A stretch of 64,000 nucleotides of DNA, taken from positions 2,865,215 through 2,929,214 of the forward strand of contig NZ_CP013251.1 in NCBI RefSeq assembly GCF_001583435.1, written 5' to 3'. Under the pieces are notes generated by a model that did no database searches, was not told where the DNA came from, and saw only the letters and a list, made by a program, of their open reading frames with translations. This stretch comes from Endozoicomonas montiporae CL-33 (lineage in GTDB: Bacteria > Pseudomonadota > Gammaproteobacteria > Pseudomonadales > Endozoicomonadaceae). Of the stretch, positions 17,270-26,066 are shown piece after piece. Each line of letters starts with the position of its first letter. Position 1 is the first letter of the stretch. The translations under genes and the position numbers were made by a program.

Positions 17270-17483
17270 GCAGCGACGAGAGCAATATTACCTTAAATCC
17301 CTTTCCTGTCAAACCCTTGATATCAAAGAATATATTAAACATAAGGCTGGATAAGCCCGATTTCTGGTCGAAAGATATTGATTAACGGATCACAGTTTAA
17401 CAATTCAACACAAACCCAAAGCTATAGCTCCAGCCATAGGCTTTGGTATACTGCTTTATATCCCCAACGTGGAGAACAATGAT

Positions 17484-18155
17484 ATGGAACGCAAGCCAGT
17501 TACCCTCGCTTCGGCCGTTGCCCAGTCGGGCACGGGTATCGAAATTAATAAAGTCCTTCGTAATACCTATATGTTATTGGGCATGACATTGCTTTTCAGT
17601 GCTGTCACTGCCGCTGCCAGCATGGCCATGAATCTTAGCTATATGACCGGGCTGGTATTAACCCTGGTCGGGTTTGGCCTGTTGTTTGTGGTCCACAAAA
17701 CAGCCGAATCTGCCAATGGTATCCTCTCTATCTTTGCCTTCACCGGTGTCATGGGAGCCGCATTGGGCCCAATCCTTAACCATTATCTGGGTTTTGCTAA
17801 TGGCCCTTCCCTGATCATGCAGGCACTGGGCGGCACCGCCATTGTGTTCTTCTCCCTGTCTGCTTATGTGCTGACAACCCGTAAGGATTTCTCCTTTATG
17901 GGTGGTTTCCTGATGGTGGGTCTGGTGGTTGCCATGGTTGCCGGCATTGCCATGATGTTTTTCAGCATCCCCGGCGGTCAGCTGGCTCTGTCCGCAGGCA
18001 TCGTCGTGCTGATGTCTGGTCTCATTCTGTTTGATACCAGCCGGATTATTCATGGTGGCGAAACCAACTATATTCGTGCCACGGTTTCCCTGTATCTGAA
18101 CATCTACAACCTGTTCACTGCCCTGCTGCACCTTTTGGGTGCTGCTGACGACTAA
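17484..18155 (+). CDS. yccA: YccA / Bax inhibitor-1 family membrane protein
   Basis: A 223-aa integral membrane protein with about seven hydrophobic segments. Typical BI-1 features include GMTLLFSAVTAA near residue 35 and the C-terminal LFDTSRIIHGGETNYIRATVSLYLNIYNLFTALL. In E. coli YccA binds and modulates the FtsH protease. The ATG at 17484 is chosen over the in-frame GTG at 17469 because GGAG (17471-17474) lies 9 bases before it. A strong hairpin terminator follows, so it is its own unit upstream of the tus operon. Confidence 0.92.
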   Translation: MERKPVTLASAVAQSGTGIEINKVLRNTYMLLGMTLLFSAVTAAASMAMNLSYMTGLVLTLVGFGLLFVVHKTAESANGILSIFAFTGVMGAALGPILNHYLGFANGPSLIMQALGGTAIVFFSLSAYVLTTRKDFSFMGGFLMVGLVVAMVAGIAMMFFSIPGGQLALSAGIVVLMSGLILFDTSRIIHGGETNYIRATVSLYLNIYNLFTALLHLLGAADD

Positions 18156-18175
18156 ATAACGGACAACATTTCGCA

Positions 18176-18202
18176 GGCCCTGTCTATGACAGGGCCTTTT
18201 TT
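18176..18202 (+). terminator. Rho-independent terminator after yccA
   Basis: Stem GGCCCTGT / (G)ACAGGGCC with loop CTAT, followed by six T residues. It separates yccA from tusD. Confidence 0.9.
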
Positions 18203-18230
18203 ATGCACAAAGATCTTCAGGATCTCTACT

Positions 18231-18623
18231 ATGAAGTACGCTCTGGCGATATACGGTGCTCCAGCCACCAGTCAGGCAGCACAAACTGCCCTGCACTTTG
18301 CCAAGGCTTTGATCAACAAAGGTCACAGCATTCATCGACTGTTTTTTTATCAGGACGGCGTCCACACAGCCACTACCCTTGCCTCACCACCTCAGGATGA
18401 GCAAAACCTGCCTGCGGACTGGGCTGCATTTATTGGTGAACACCAGCTCGACAGTGTAGTCTGTATAGCCGCAGCCCTGCGCAGAGGGGTTATTGATGCC
18501 AGCGAGGCCGAACGCTATGAACGTCCGGCACATAACCTGACAGATCCCCACCAACTATCGGGTCTGGGACAGCTGATTGATGCCGGCCTTGAGGCCGATC
18601 GTCTTGTGACCTTTGGCAGCTGA
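18231..18623 (+). CDS. tusD: TusD, sulfurtransferase subunit
   Basis: A 130-aa DsrE-like protein. The conserved cysteine that carries persulfide is in DSVVCIAAALRRGV (about residue 78). TusD forms the TusBCD heterohexamer, which accepts sulfur from TusA and passes it to TusE for 2-thiolation of the tRNA wobble uridine (mnm5s2U) by MnmA. The ATG at 18231 (MKYALAIYG) matches the family start; an upstream in-frame extension overlaps the terminator and is unlikely. It is first gene of tusDCBE, in the standard order. Confidence 0.93.
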   Translation: MKYALAIYGAPATSQAAQTALHFAKALINKGHSIHRLFFYQDGVHTATTLASPPQDEQNLPADWAAFIGEHQLDSVVCIAAALRRGVIDASEAERYERPAHNLTDPHQLSGLGQLIDAGLEADRLVTFGS

Positions 18624-18631
18624 GGTGAACC

Positions 18632-18991
18632 ATGAACCATTCTGTATGCATTATCTCAACCCGCGCTCCTTACCATGGACACGCAGCCCGCGAAGCCCTG
18701 GATGCTGCACTGGTATCCGCATCGTATGATCTGAATACCTCTGTCTTGTTAATGGGGGACGGGGTCTATCAGCTGCTCAATCATCAATCACCAGAGCAAC
18801 TGCCTCGGAAAAACCTGTCAGCCTTGCTAAAAGCATTACCACTGTACGGAATCGACTCGGTTTTCGTTGATTACGAATCCCTGCAGGAACGTGACATCAG
18901 CGAGGACCAGCTCAGCGAAGGCTATACACTGCTCGAAGAAGGTGGTCTGGCGCCATTTATTGCCCAACATGACAAGGTACTGAACTTCTGA
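18632..18991 (+). CDS. tusC: TusC
   Basis: A 119-aa DsrF-like subunit of TusBCD, with the family start (CIISTRAPYHGHAAREALDAAL) and the LLMGDGVYQLL segment. It begins 8 bases after tusD with AGGTGA upstream of the ATG, and its stop overlaps the tusB start by one base, so translation is coupled. TusC has a structural role in the hexamer. Confidence 0.92.
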   Translation: MNHSVCIISTRAPYHGHAAREALDAALVSASYDLNTSVLLMGDGVYQLLNHQSPEQLPRKNLSALLKALPLYGIDSVFVDYESLQERDISEDQLSEGYTLLEEGGLAPFIAQHDKVLNF

Positions 18992-19278
18992 TGTCCACAT
19001 TGCACACTGTCAACAAAACCGGACAGGCGCTGGAACTGTGCCTGCGCTCATTATTACTGGGCGATGCTATCTTGCTGATTGAAGACGGGGTCTATGCCCT
19101 GTTCGAAGCCTCAGAAGTCCTCAGAGAAGTCATCATTGATATCCCGGTCTATGTTCTGGAAGCCGATATACTCGCCAGGGGCGTTAGTAATCGCGACGAT
19201 CTGGACATTACAGCGATGAATTATGAAGGCTTTGTCGAACTGACCGAAGCCCATGAAAAAATCTTAAGCTGGCATTAA
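18991..19278 (+). CDS. tusB: TusB
   Basis: A 95-aa DsrH-like subunit with the pattern LLLGDAILLIEDGVYAL; the family usually ends in Trp-containing SW or similar, and here the end is ILSWH. Overlap TGATG with tusC indicates coupling. It completes the TusBCD complex. Confidence 0.9.
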   Translation: MSTLHTVNKTGQALELCLRSLLLGDAILLIEDGVYALFEASEVLREVIIDIPVYVLEADILARGVSNRDDLDITAMNYEGFVELTEAHEKILSWH

Positions 19279-19296
19279 TTTTTAACATTGATTGAT

Positions 19297-19611
19297 ATGA
19301 CTGACCTGATTCTCGATAAAGACGGCTATCTGGCTGACCTTAGCCATTGGAATGAAACCGTCGCCCACCAGCTGGCTGCAAATCACAATGTTGAGCTAAC
19401 CAAAAAACACTGGGAGATTATCCAGCTGCTTCGCCAGTTTTACAGCGAGTTCGACCACGCCCCAAGCCAGCGCCCCTTTGTGAAATACATTGCTTCGCAC
19501 TTAGGCAAAGACAAAGGCAACAGTATGTACCTGATGAAACTGTTTCCTGAGAGCCCTGCAAAACTGGCAGCCCTCATTGCTGGCCTGCCGCGACCCACCA
19601 ACTGTTTCTGA
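19297..19611 (+). CDS. tusE: TusE, sulfur carrier to MnmA (DsrC family)
   Basis: A 104-aa protein from the ATG at 19297 (MTDLILDKDGYL); a TTG three codons earlier is possible. It has the DsrC/TusE fold signature LTKKHWEIIQLLRQFYSEF and RPFVKYIASHLGKDKGNSMYLMKLFP, and ends GLPRPTNCF with the penultimate cysteine that takes the persulfide from TusD and hands it to MnmA. It has only this one C-terminal Cys, as in TusE, whereas DsrC of sulfur oxidisers has two. Confidence 0.93.
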   Translation: MTDLILDKDGYLADLSHWNETVAHQLAANHNVELTKKHWEIIQLLRQFYSEFDHAPSQRPFVKYIASHLGKDKGNSMYLMKLFPESPAKLAALIAGLPRPTNCF

Positions 19612-19616
19612 CTCTC

Positions 19617-19641
19617 ATGCGCCTGATAACAGGCGCATTTT
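19617..19641 (+). terminator. Terminator of the tusDCBE operon
   Basis: Perfect stem ATGCGCCTG / CAGGCGCAT with loop ATAA and a short T run. Confidence 0.85.
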
Positions 19642-19712
19642 CAAAGTTAATTCCCCTGCATCTACATCGTCGAGTACACTGAAACTAATCATCACAACAG
19701 GGGGAACTGTTA

Positions 19713-20687
19713 ATGGCGATTGTTTCACTTCCGGAATACCAAAAAGAGATCAGCCTGGGCATCAGTGCGTGCCTGATGGGGCAAAAAGTCCGATACAACG
19801 GTGACCATAAAAAGTCGTCCTATTGCACTAACCTTCTGTCTCAATATTTTGATTTTGTCACCGTTTGCCCTGAAGTAGGCATTGGCATGTCCATTCCGCG
19901 AAAGCCTATTCGACTGGTCGGCGATATCCACCATTATCGTGTGAAAGGTACTGACGACCCAACTTTAGACGTCACTGACCAGCTCTATGACTATGGCAAG
20001 CAAAAGGCCACCGAGCTGGATACGATCAGTGGTTACATCCTGATGCAAAAATCACCCAGCTGCGGCATGGAGCGGGTCAAGGTGTATCACGAGAATGGTT
20101 CACCGTTAGGCAGAAGTGAACCCGGCATGTTCGCCAAAGCACTGATGGAAACGAGGCCCCTGCTTCCCGTGGAAGAAGAAGGCCGTCTGCACGATCCGGT
20201 GTTAAGAGAAAACTTCATCAACCGGGTCGTTGCCTATCACCATTGGCATCAGGACGTACTTCAGGACTTGTCGTACAAAAAAATCGGGGATTTTCACGCC
20301 CGCTACAAGTACCAGTTAATGGCTCATGATCAAAAAGAGTACGCCGAACTGGGGCAACTGGTGGCGAAAGGTAAAAACATCCCGATGGAACAGATGGCCG
20401 CTGACTATTTTGAACAATTTATGACGCTGATGAAGAAAAAAGCCAATCGAAAGTCCAACACTAACGTACTTCTTCATATTCTTGGCTATCTGAAAAAATC
20501 CATCACCAGTGCCGACAAACAACAACTACTCAAACAAATTGAAAGTTATCGTTCCGGTTACATCCCTCTCATTGTGCCATTAACGGTGCTGAAACATTTT
20601 GTGGATGTTTATGGTAGCGAATACATTCAGAACCAGTACTATCTTGAGCCCCACCCTGAAGCGATGGGACTGAGAAATAATCTTTAA
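19713..20687 (+). CDS. DUF523 (TudS-like) - DUF1722 fusion protein, YbgA type
   Basis: A 324-aa two-domain protein. The N-terminal DUF523 domain (about residues 14-150) has the three conserved cysteines in ISACLMG, TVCPEVGIGM and QKSPSCGM, which in TudS bind a [4Fe-4S] cluster that removes sulfur from thiouracil or thiouridine. The C-terminal DUF1722 domain (about 185-315, KYQLMAHDQKEYAELGQLV) is of unknown role. It lies about 100 bp after the tus terminator on the same strand with its own ribosome-binding site (AGGGGGAA). The neighbourhood with tRNA-thiolation genes suggests a thiolated-base substrate, an inference. Confidence 0.85.
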   Translation: MAIVSLPEYQKEISLGISACLMGQKVRYNGDHKKSSYCTNLLSQYFDFVTVCPEVGIGMSIPRKPIRLVGDIHHYRVKGTDDPTLDVTDQLYDYGKQKATELDTISGYILMQKSPSCGMERVKVYHENGSPLGRSEPGMFAKALMETRPLLPVEEEGRLHDPVLRENFINRVVAYHHWHQDVLQDLSYKKIGDFHARYKYQLMAHDQKEYAELGQLVAKGKNIPMEQMAADYFEQFMTLMKKKANRKSNTNVLLHILGYLKKSITSADKQQLLKQIESYRSGYIPLIVPLTVLKHFVDVYGSEYIQNQYYLEPHPEAMGLRNNL

Positions 20688-21224
20688 TCAGAGTCTTTGT
20701 TCAAGCATCAGATCCAGACTACGACTGCCATCACTCAGCAAGACGTGTCCTTCCTGAATGGTGGCATTGAGTTGCATGGAGCGTTGGGAAAACTCTGCCA
20801 GCTGTTGGGTCTGCTCCTGACTCAGGTTAATAATGCGTAAATTGTCAAACCGACTGAACTTGCCGCTGTTAACCTGCCACCACATATCACTGGTATTACC
20901 GCCATAGTTGTATAGAACCACCTGCTTCGAACGGCCACAGGCTTTGCGAATACGCTTTTCATCGGGCTGACCAAGATCAACCCAAAGTTCAATCTCATCG
21001 CTGTAATTTTTAAGCCACAAGTCTGGCTCGTCTTCGGTACTGATGCCTTTCGTAAACGACAGTTGTTCATCGGCGTGCAAAGTAAAAGCCAGCAGACGAA
21101 TCATCATACGTTCATCCGTCTCGGAAGGATGGCGGGCAATGGTCAGGTTATGCGTTTGGTAGTAGTGACGATCAAGGTCAGCAATCTGGATTGCTGCTTT
21201 AAAGATTGTGGCTTTTAGTGCCAT
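20688..21224 (-). CDS. yaeQ: YaeQ family protein
   Basis: A 178-aa protein matching YaeQ across its length: MALKATIFKAAIQIADLDRHYYQTHNLTIARHPSETDERMMIRLLAF, EDEPDLWLKNYSDEIELWVDLGQPDEKRI and the end LMLEQRL. YaeQ has a PD-(D/E)XK-like fold and was linked to RfaH suppression in E. coli; its biochemical role is not settled. Its stop directly abuts the convergent end of the DUF523 gene. Confidence 0.93.
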   Translation of the reverse strand: MALKATIFKAAIQIADLDRHYYQTHNLTIARHPSETDERMMIRLLAFTLHADEQLSFTKGISTEDEPDLWLKNYSDEIELWVDLGQPDEKRIRKACGRSKQVVLYNYGGNTSDMWWQVNSGKFSRFDNLRIINLSQEQTQQLAEFSQRSMQLNATIQEGHVLLSDGSRSLDLMLEQRL

Positions 21225-21245
21225 AGATGACAGCTCAGTGAGAAT

Positions 21246-21280
21246 AAAAAGGGCATTTTACTGGCTCCTCATGCCCTTTT
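21246..21280 (-). terminator. Likely terminator after the 277-aa periplasmic protein gene
   Basis: Stem AAAAAGGGCAT / ATGCCCTTTT with a 14-base loop, giving a U run on the minus strand. It lies between the end of the upstream minus-strand gene and yaeQ. Confidence 0.65.
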
Positions 21281-21304
21281 ACAGCACCATTATGCAAGAA
21301 GCCG

Positions 21305-22138
21305 TTAATGAACAACCACCTCGGCGGGGCTATCAGCGTCACCTTCACGGTTACGCAGTGCAAAAACAAACAAATTGTCGTATACAATCGGATAATCCAC
21401 ACCGGCAAAATCCAACAACTCAGCCAGCTGCTGTGCCGAATAGCCCTGCTCTATCATGGTGCTGACCATTTGTTTAAACGTCTTACGTGCGTCCTGAAAC
21501 GCCTGATAGTATTCAAGCTGTTTCAATTGTGCCAGATGATCAATGTAGGGATAAATCAGCTTCTGCATTTTCACAGACAACTCATCGGCTGATTCAGGCA
21601 CTTCGTTGATATTACGGGTTACCTGTTCAATACCATGACAGGCCTGACGCTTTTCCTGATTACTTGACGATAGTCGTACACTAGCACCACAGGCTGCTAT
21701 ACGCTCCTTAATGGTCTGCAATGCCTTTTCTGATGAGCCAAAGTCATTCAAACGCCCCGACATACGCTTGTCGGACCAGTCACGAATTTTTTCTTCCAGA
21801 TCGGCTTTAACGTTTACAAGAACATCCGGAGCCACTTTCTCACGCCCAAGCCGCATCATCCAATCAGAAAGCAACTGTTCATTAATAGTGCTCACCGTAT
21901 TGCCCGGTTCCTGAATTTTTTTCTCAAGATAAGCCAGATAAAGACTACGCAGTTGATAACGATACCCTTCAACCACCATGCCCACCGGACTGCTCAGATA
22001 AGCACTGGCCATCATGCCGTACTGAATTGAAGAATTAATGAGCGGCTTTGACCCTGTCTGCATCGTTTCATCTTTCGCTGTTTTCGCAATAACGCCGACG
22101 GGTAGTGCCAAAAGGGAAATAAGTAATAGTTTTTTCAT
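21305..22138 (-). CDS. Periplasmic protein of unknown function
   Basis: A 277-aa protein with a signal peptide (MKKLLLISLLALPVGVIA, cleavage after VIA). The mature part is mainly helical and polar, with two cysteines (in AACGAS and QACHGI) that could form a disulfide, and a C-terminal segment QGYSAQQLAELLDFAGVDYPIVYDNLF. I do not recognise a family. It is transcribed alone, with a terminator hairpin after it. Confidence 0.65.
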   Translation of the reverse strand: MKKLLLISLLALPVGVIAKTAKDETMQTGSKPLINSSIQYGMMASAYLSSPVGMVVEGYRYQLRSLYLAYLEKKIQEPGNTVSTINEQLLSDWMMRLGREKVAPDVLVNVKADLEEKIRDWSDKRMSGRLNDFGSSEKALQTIKERIAACGASVRLSSSNQEKRQACHGIEQVTRNINEVPESADELSVKMQKLIYPYIDHLAQLKQLEYYQAFQDARKTFKQMVSTMIEQGYSAQQLAELLDFAGVDYPIVYDNLFVFALRNREGDADSPAEVVVH

Positions 22139-22292
22139 TCAGGTCTCCAGCAATCAATCAAAAGGCGGATCTGATAGTTATCGGCAAGACTGACCGCTTA
22201 TTAGCATTGAAGAAAAAATTCATTTTACTCGCACGAAATAGCCAATAGCAGGAAATGAACTACTATTGGTTAGCCTAATAATCAAACAAGTT

Positions 22293-22871
22293 ATGAGTGT
22301 TATGTCAGTCCTCAAAAGAACGATTACCTTTGCCCTGTGCATTATGTTTGTTTCAGCCACACTGTCTGGCTGCGCAGGTCGAAAAGCACATCCAGTAACC
22401 ATCCGGCAATATGGTGACGAAAACCGTTCCTGCGCGGCACTGGAAAGCGAACTCAGGTTTATAGAATCTGAAATATCAAGACTGGTTCCAAAAACTGATA
22501 AGACTGGCAAAAATGTGGCACTCGGGGTTGCTGGCGCATTCTTTTTAGTACCATGGTTTTTTATGGATTTGAGTCAGGCAGAGCAGATTGAAATTGATGC
22601 CTTCCGACAACGTTATAACTATCTGGCCGGATTGACGGTTGACAAACATTGTGACAAACCACGCCAGCAGATACCCGATTTCAGAAACCCTGCGGCCTTT
22701 CAGGAAGAGCAACTTAAAATGCAGCAAATGCAACAGGAGCAACTCTATCAGCTGCAACAACAGCAGATTCAGCGTTTACAGCAGCAACAGATTCAACAGC
22801 AGATTGAACAACAGAAACTTGAACTGGAAAAACAACAACAGCGAATGAGAAATAACAGCATCAACCACTGA
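22293..22871 (+). CDS. Lipoprotein with Gln-rich coiled-coil tail
   Basis: About 192 aa from the ATG at 22293 (a second ATG at 22302 is equally possible). A signal peptide ends in the lipobox LSGC (ATLSGCAG), so it is lipidated. A hydrophobic stretch near residues 73-90 (VALGVAGAFFLVPWFFMDL) may be a second membrane contact. The last ~60 residues are almost entirely Gln/Leu/Met (QQMQQEQLYQLQQQQIQRLQQQQ), a predicted coiled coil. No precise family. Confidence 0.7.
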   Translation: MSVMSVLKRTITFALCIMFVSATLSGCAGRKAHPVTIRQYGDENRSCAALESELRFIESEISRLVPKTDKTGKNVALGVAGAFFLVPWFFMDLSQAEQIEIDAFRQRYNYLAGLTVDKHCDKPRQQIPDFRNPAAFQEEQLKMQQMQQEQLYQLQQQQIQRLQQQQIQQQIEQQKLELEKQQQRMRNNSINH

Positions 22872-22884
22872 TAGCACTCGATCA

Positions 22885-23328
22885 TCAGTGCCTGAGTGCT
22901 TTACTCATGGTAAAAATGTTCTTCCCTTCTTCGGTGGTGTCATAGTCAACGGTATCCATGAGTTTGTTGACAATATGCAACCCTCTGCCGCTGCAGAGCC
23001 AGGACTCGGGATGGTCAGGATTAATCTCTTCAGGTTCCTGATCTTTTATGACATTTCCGGGAATGGATGCCCCCCAGTCACTGACTGAAATATTCATGGT
23101 GGTTTTGTCCAGCCCGATGCACACCTCTACCGGGTGCCCGGGCTCATTGCCATAAGCATGCTCGATCGCATTGTTAACAATTTCTACCAGACACAGCTCA
23201 AGACGATTAATCTCCACGGGCGACAGCGTGGTCATGGCACACACCCCTCTTACCGCCATGGCCACCAAAGTGGTATTAGACAGCTGGCTGTCGATCTGCA
23301 AACTCAGCTGATGGTCGCAAACAGGCAT
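22885..23328 (-). CDS. Anti-sigma-type serine kinase (RsbW-like, HATPase)
   Basis: A 147-aa GHKL-fold protein with N-box LVEIVNNAIEHAYG, G1 box VSDWGASIP and the G2 region SGRGLHIVNKLMDTVDY. Such kinases phosphorylate a STAS-domain antagonist and bind a sigma or anti-sigma partner when the antagonist is phosphorylated. It starts 2 bp after the stop of the STAS gene, so it is translationally coupled. Last gene of a three-gene partner-switching operon. The downstream target is not encoded nearby. Confidence 0.88.
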   Translation of the reverse strand: MPVCDHQLSLQIDSQLSNTTLVAMAVRGVCAMTTLSPVEINRLELCLVEIVNNAIEHAYGNEPGHPVEVCIGLDKTTMNISVSDWGASIPGNVIKDQEPEEINPDHPESWLCSGRGLHIVNKLMDTVDYDTTEEGKNIFTMSKALRH

Positions 23329-23330
23329 AC

Positions 23331-23663
23331 TCAGTCCCCCTGAATGGCATCCGCAACACTATTATGCATGGTAAAGAGTTTATCCATAGAGGTCAGGTCA
23401 AACAGATCTTTCACAGCTGGCTGAGCTGATGCCAGTGCGAATGAACCGGAACCGGCTGATTTTTTCAAACCAGCAACAAGCGCTCCAAGACCGCTACTGT
23501 CCATAAACCGAACCTGAGACAAATCGACAAGCAACTGATTTTTACCCGACTCGATCTGATCAAACAGATAGGTTTTAAACGACTCCGCAATGGACGCATC
23601 CAGCCGCGTTTCATCGACCAGAACTACCGTAAACTGTCCTTCTTCACGTATTTCAAACGCCAT
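23331..23663 (-). CDS. STAS-domain anti-sigma factor antagonist
   Basis: A 110-aa RsbV/SpoIIAA-like protein. The phosphorylatable serine is in VRFMDSSGLGALVAGLKK (about residues 52-69). It is the switch protein: dephosphorylated by the upstream PP2C-type phosphatase and phosphorylated by the downstream kinase. Spacing of about 18 bp to the phosphatase gene, with ribosome-binding site GGAGG before the ATG. Confidence 0.9.
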   Translation of the reverse strand: MAFEIREEGQFTVVLVDETRLDASIAESFKTYLFDQIESGKNQLLVDLSQVRFMDSSGLGALVAGLKKSAGSGSFALASAQPAVKDLFDLTSMDKLFTMHNSVADAIQGD

Positions 23664-23681
23664 GGTGTCCTCCCAGGCTGT

Positions 23682-24875
23682 TCATGGTTTCCATTCCAGA
23701 ATCAGGAAAGTCACATCATCTTCAAAGGTCTTACCATGATTCCACTCCCTGATCTGCTGTTCAACCCGTTCAACGGCTTGTTCCAGATTATCAGAAAAAC
23801 TTTTCTTCAGGCACTCGAGTAAACGAGCCTGTCCAAATTGTTCGCCACTGCTATTCTCGCACTCAGTGATGCCGTCAGAATAAAGGAATAGCCGGTCTCC
23901 GAGTTGAAGCTGCAAACTGGTACTCTCATAGTCCATGTCTGGCATCATACCAATCGGCACGCCGCCACCGGCCACCGGATCAACTCTCGATTGCGAGACC
24001 TTCAGCCACAACGGCGGCGGATGCCCTGCCTGAGAAATCTGCACCTGACCGGTGCGACTGTTAATCAATCCATAAGCCATCGTGAAATACAGCATGGATT
24101 CCGGTGAAGCCTGAAAACGCCCGTTCAGACTCGACAACACTTTTTCTGTAGAACGAATTTTATAATGGGGGGGCTGATCAATAAATTCTTTAACAATGGC
24201 ACCTCTGTCCGAGGTTTCAGACATAATATTGTTCAGCGTAAAGCTGAATAGCGCAGATGGAATGCCATGTCCGGCCACATCCAGCTGATAGAAACTGATA
24301 TGCTCACCATCCACTGCCTGATAGCCAAACATATCACCACCCAGTATCCGGCTCGGCTGAAAGAACCAGTTAAAGCTGACATGTTGAATGGTGGCGGGCT
24401 TGCACAATAGGTCAGCTTGTGTGGCCGCTGCAGACTCCAGATCCTTTTCAATGATTGCAATCGCCCGGGAAATCTGCCGGTTTCGCTCTTCCAGCGTACT
24501 TTCCAGCTGAATAATACGCACTCCCGCGTTCAATCGCGCATCCAGTTCTTCAAAATTCACCGGTTTGGTCAGGAAGTCGTCCGCACCACAGTTCATACCT
24601 TCGATCACCGCTTCCCGTTCCGTCTTTCCGGTTAGCAGAATAAAGTAGGTGTAATGTTCAATCTCACTGCTTCGAATGGTCTTTAACAACTCAATACCAT
24701 CCATCTCCGGCATCATCCAGTCGCTGATCACAATTCTTACTGTCCTGTCCTGCTGCAAAATGGCCAGCGCCTCTTCACCATTGGCAGCTTCCAGCACCTG
24801 ATGGCCTTTCTTGCGCAGCATGACTGACAGCATCAATCGCTGATCCCGGGCATCTTCAACAATAAGAATATTCAT
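23682..24875 (-). CDS. Response regulator with SpoIIE/RsbU-type PP2C phosphatase output
   Basis: A 397-aa protein. Residues 1-120 form a receiver domain (phospho-acceptor D in IVISDWMMPEMDG, Thr in ILLTGKT, Lys in FLTKPVN). A helical linker (about 120-160, ISRAIAIIEKDLESAAATQADLL) connects to the SpoIIE-type phosphatase (about 180-395) with metal-binding acids in GGDMFG, DVAGHGIPSAL, YSDGITE and FEDDVTFL. It resembles HsbR-type regulators, in which a histidine kinase signal controls dephosphorylation of a STAS protein. No sensor kinase gene lies next to it. Confidence 0.93.
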   Translation of the reverse strand: MNILIVEDARDQRLMLSVMLRKKGHQVLEAANGEEALAILQQDRTVRIVISDWMMPEMDGIELLKTIRSSEIEHYTYFILLTGKTEREAVIEGMNCGADDFLTKPVNFEELDARLNAGVRIIQLESTLEERNRQISRAIAIIEKDLESAAATQADLLCKPATIQHVSFNWFFQPSRILGGDMFGYQAVDGEHISFYQLDVAGHGIPSALFSFTLNNIMSETSDRGAIVKEFIDQPPHYKIRSTEKVLSSLNGRFQASPESMLYFTMAYGLINSRTGQVQISQAGHPPPLWLKVSQSRVDPVAGGGVPIGMMPDMDYESTSLQLQLGDRLFLYSDGITECENSSGEQFGQARLLECLKKSFSDNLEQAVERVEQQIREWNHGKTFEDDVTFLILEWKP

Positions 24876-24981
24876 GCCAGACCTATCGGCATGAGTCGCG
24901 GAGACTAAAATGATGCGGCAAACAAGGCAAAAAGGCAGGATGGCCAGTTATGCTTAACCTGCCCTTAGGAAAAATGACTAA

Positions 24982-26013
24982 TCAATTATAACGCTCGCGA
25001 AGGTAATCAATACGATCTTTGCAGGAAAAATAACGCTCTGATGCGATCAAATCTTCATATCCCACCGCATTAGAAGCCCTAAGTGTTGAGATATCGACTT
25101 CACGCTGACTTAACCGGGGCAGATTCGACAAAGCCTCTATCGCTCCCGTCCGACTGCTGAGAATTAATAAGTCGCAGCCTGCGCTCAGTGCCTGTTCAAC
25201 ACGATTGCTAAAACTGCCCACTGAAGCGGCTCCTTCCATTGTCAGACAGTCACTGATCACTATACCCTCAAATCCCAGCTGATCCCTGAGAATATCCTGC
25301 AGCCAGACTCTGGAAAAACCAGCCGGACGGCTATCCACTTCAGTAAACACAATATGGGCAGGGATCACTGCATCAGCGCCCTGCTGAATCAGCTCTTTAA
25401 AAGGCACCATATCCCTGGCAGCGATCTCGTCAAAGGGGCGATGATCTTCAGGCAGCAACAGATGTGAATCGGCATCGACACTGCCATGGCCGGGAAAATG
25501 CTTGAGAACACAGGCCATACCGGCTTCACGAACACCTTCAATCCAGGCACTGGTCATCTGAATCACCTGCTCCGGTTCGGAGCCAAAGGCACGATCCCCA
25601 ACAACGTCGGTTTTACCGAGATCAAGATCCAGTACGGGCGCAAGACTCAGATCAATACCGACAGCCCGTAACTCAGACGCCATCAGCCAGCCAACATCTC
25701 TGGCAAGCTTCAGAGCGCCCTGAGGATCCTGCAGGTAATATCGGGATAGTTGACCAGCGGCAGGTAGTCGTACAAAACCATCTTTGAAGCGCTGTACCCG
25801 ACCACCTTCATGGTCCACCATAATCAACAGATCCGGACGTAACTGTCGTATGTCCTGAACAAGCGCCTGCAATTGTTCACGGCTTGAATAATTACGCGTA
25901 AACAACAAAACACCGGCAATACCTTCATGAACCAGAAAATCCCGATCTGCGCTGGACAGTTCTGTGCCCTTCAAATCAACAATCAAATGACCCTGTTGAC
26001 TAGATCGCTCCAT
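24982..26013 (-). CDS. nagZ: Beta-N-acetylglucosaminidase NagZ
   Basis: A 343-aa glycoside hydrolase family 3 enzyme, single domain and cytosolic. Substrate and catalytic motifs: VDHEGGRVQRF, KHFPGHGSVDADSH (catalytic His/Asp loop) and ISDCLTMEGA (nucleophile Asp). It removes GlcNAc from 1,6-anhydroMurNAc peptides in peptidoglycan recycling. It lies in the same order relative to psrA and lexA as in Pseudomonas, but an L,D-transpeptidase gene intervenes. Confidence 0.95.
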   Translation of the reverse strand: MERSSQQGHLIVDLKGTELSSADRDFLVHEGIAGVLLFTRNYSSREQLQALVQDIRQLRPDLLIMVDHEGGRVQRFKDGFVRLPAAGQLSRYYLQDPQGALKLARDVGWLMASELRAVGIDLSLAPVLDLDLGKTDVVGDRAFGSEPEQVIQMTSAWIEGVREAGMACVLKHFPGHGSVDADSHLLLPEDHRPFDEIAARDMVPFKELIQQGADAVIPAHIVFTEVDSRPAGFSRVWLQDILRDQLGFEGIVISDCLTMEGAASVGSFSNRVEQALSAGCDLLILSSRTGAIEALSNLPRLSQREVDISTLRASNAVGYEDLIASERYFSCKDRIDYLRERYN

Positions 26014-26066
26014 AGATGAATCGCTCCATAGCTAGCTCGATAGAAGGCCCCATAAACAGCACCTTT

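Noticed and set aside
16784..17296. 170-aa plus-strand frame through the tRNA cluster
   Set aside because: It is made of the reverse complements of three tRNA genes, giving repeated GIRTLG-type peptides.
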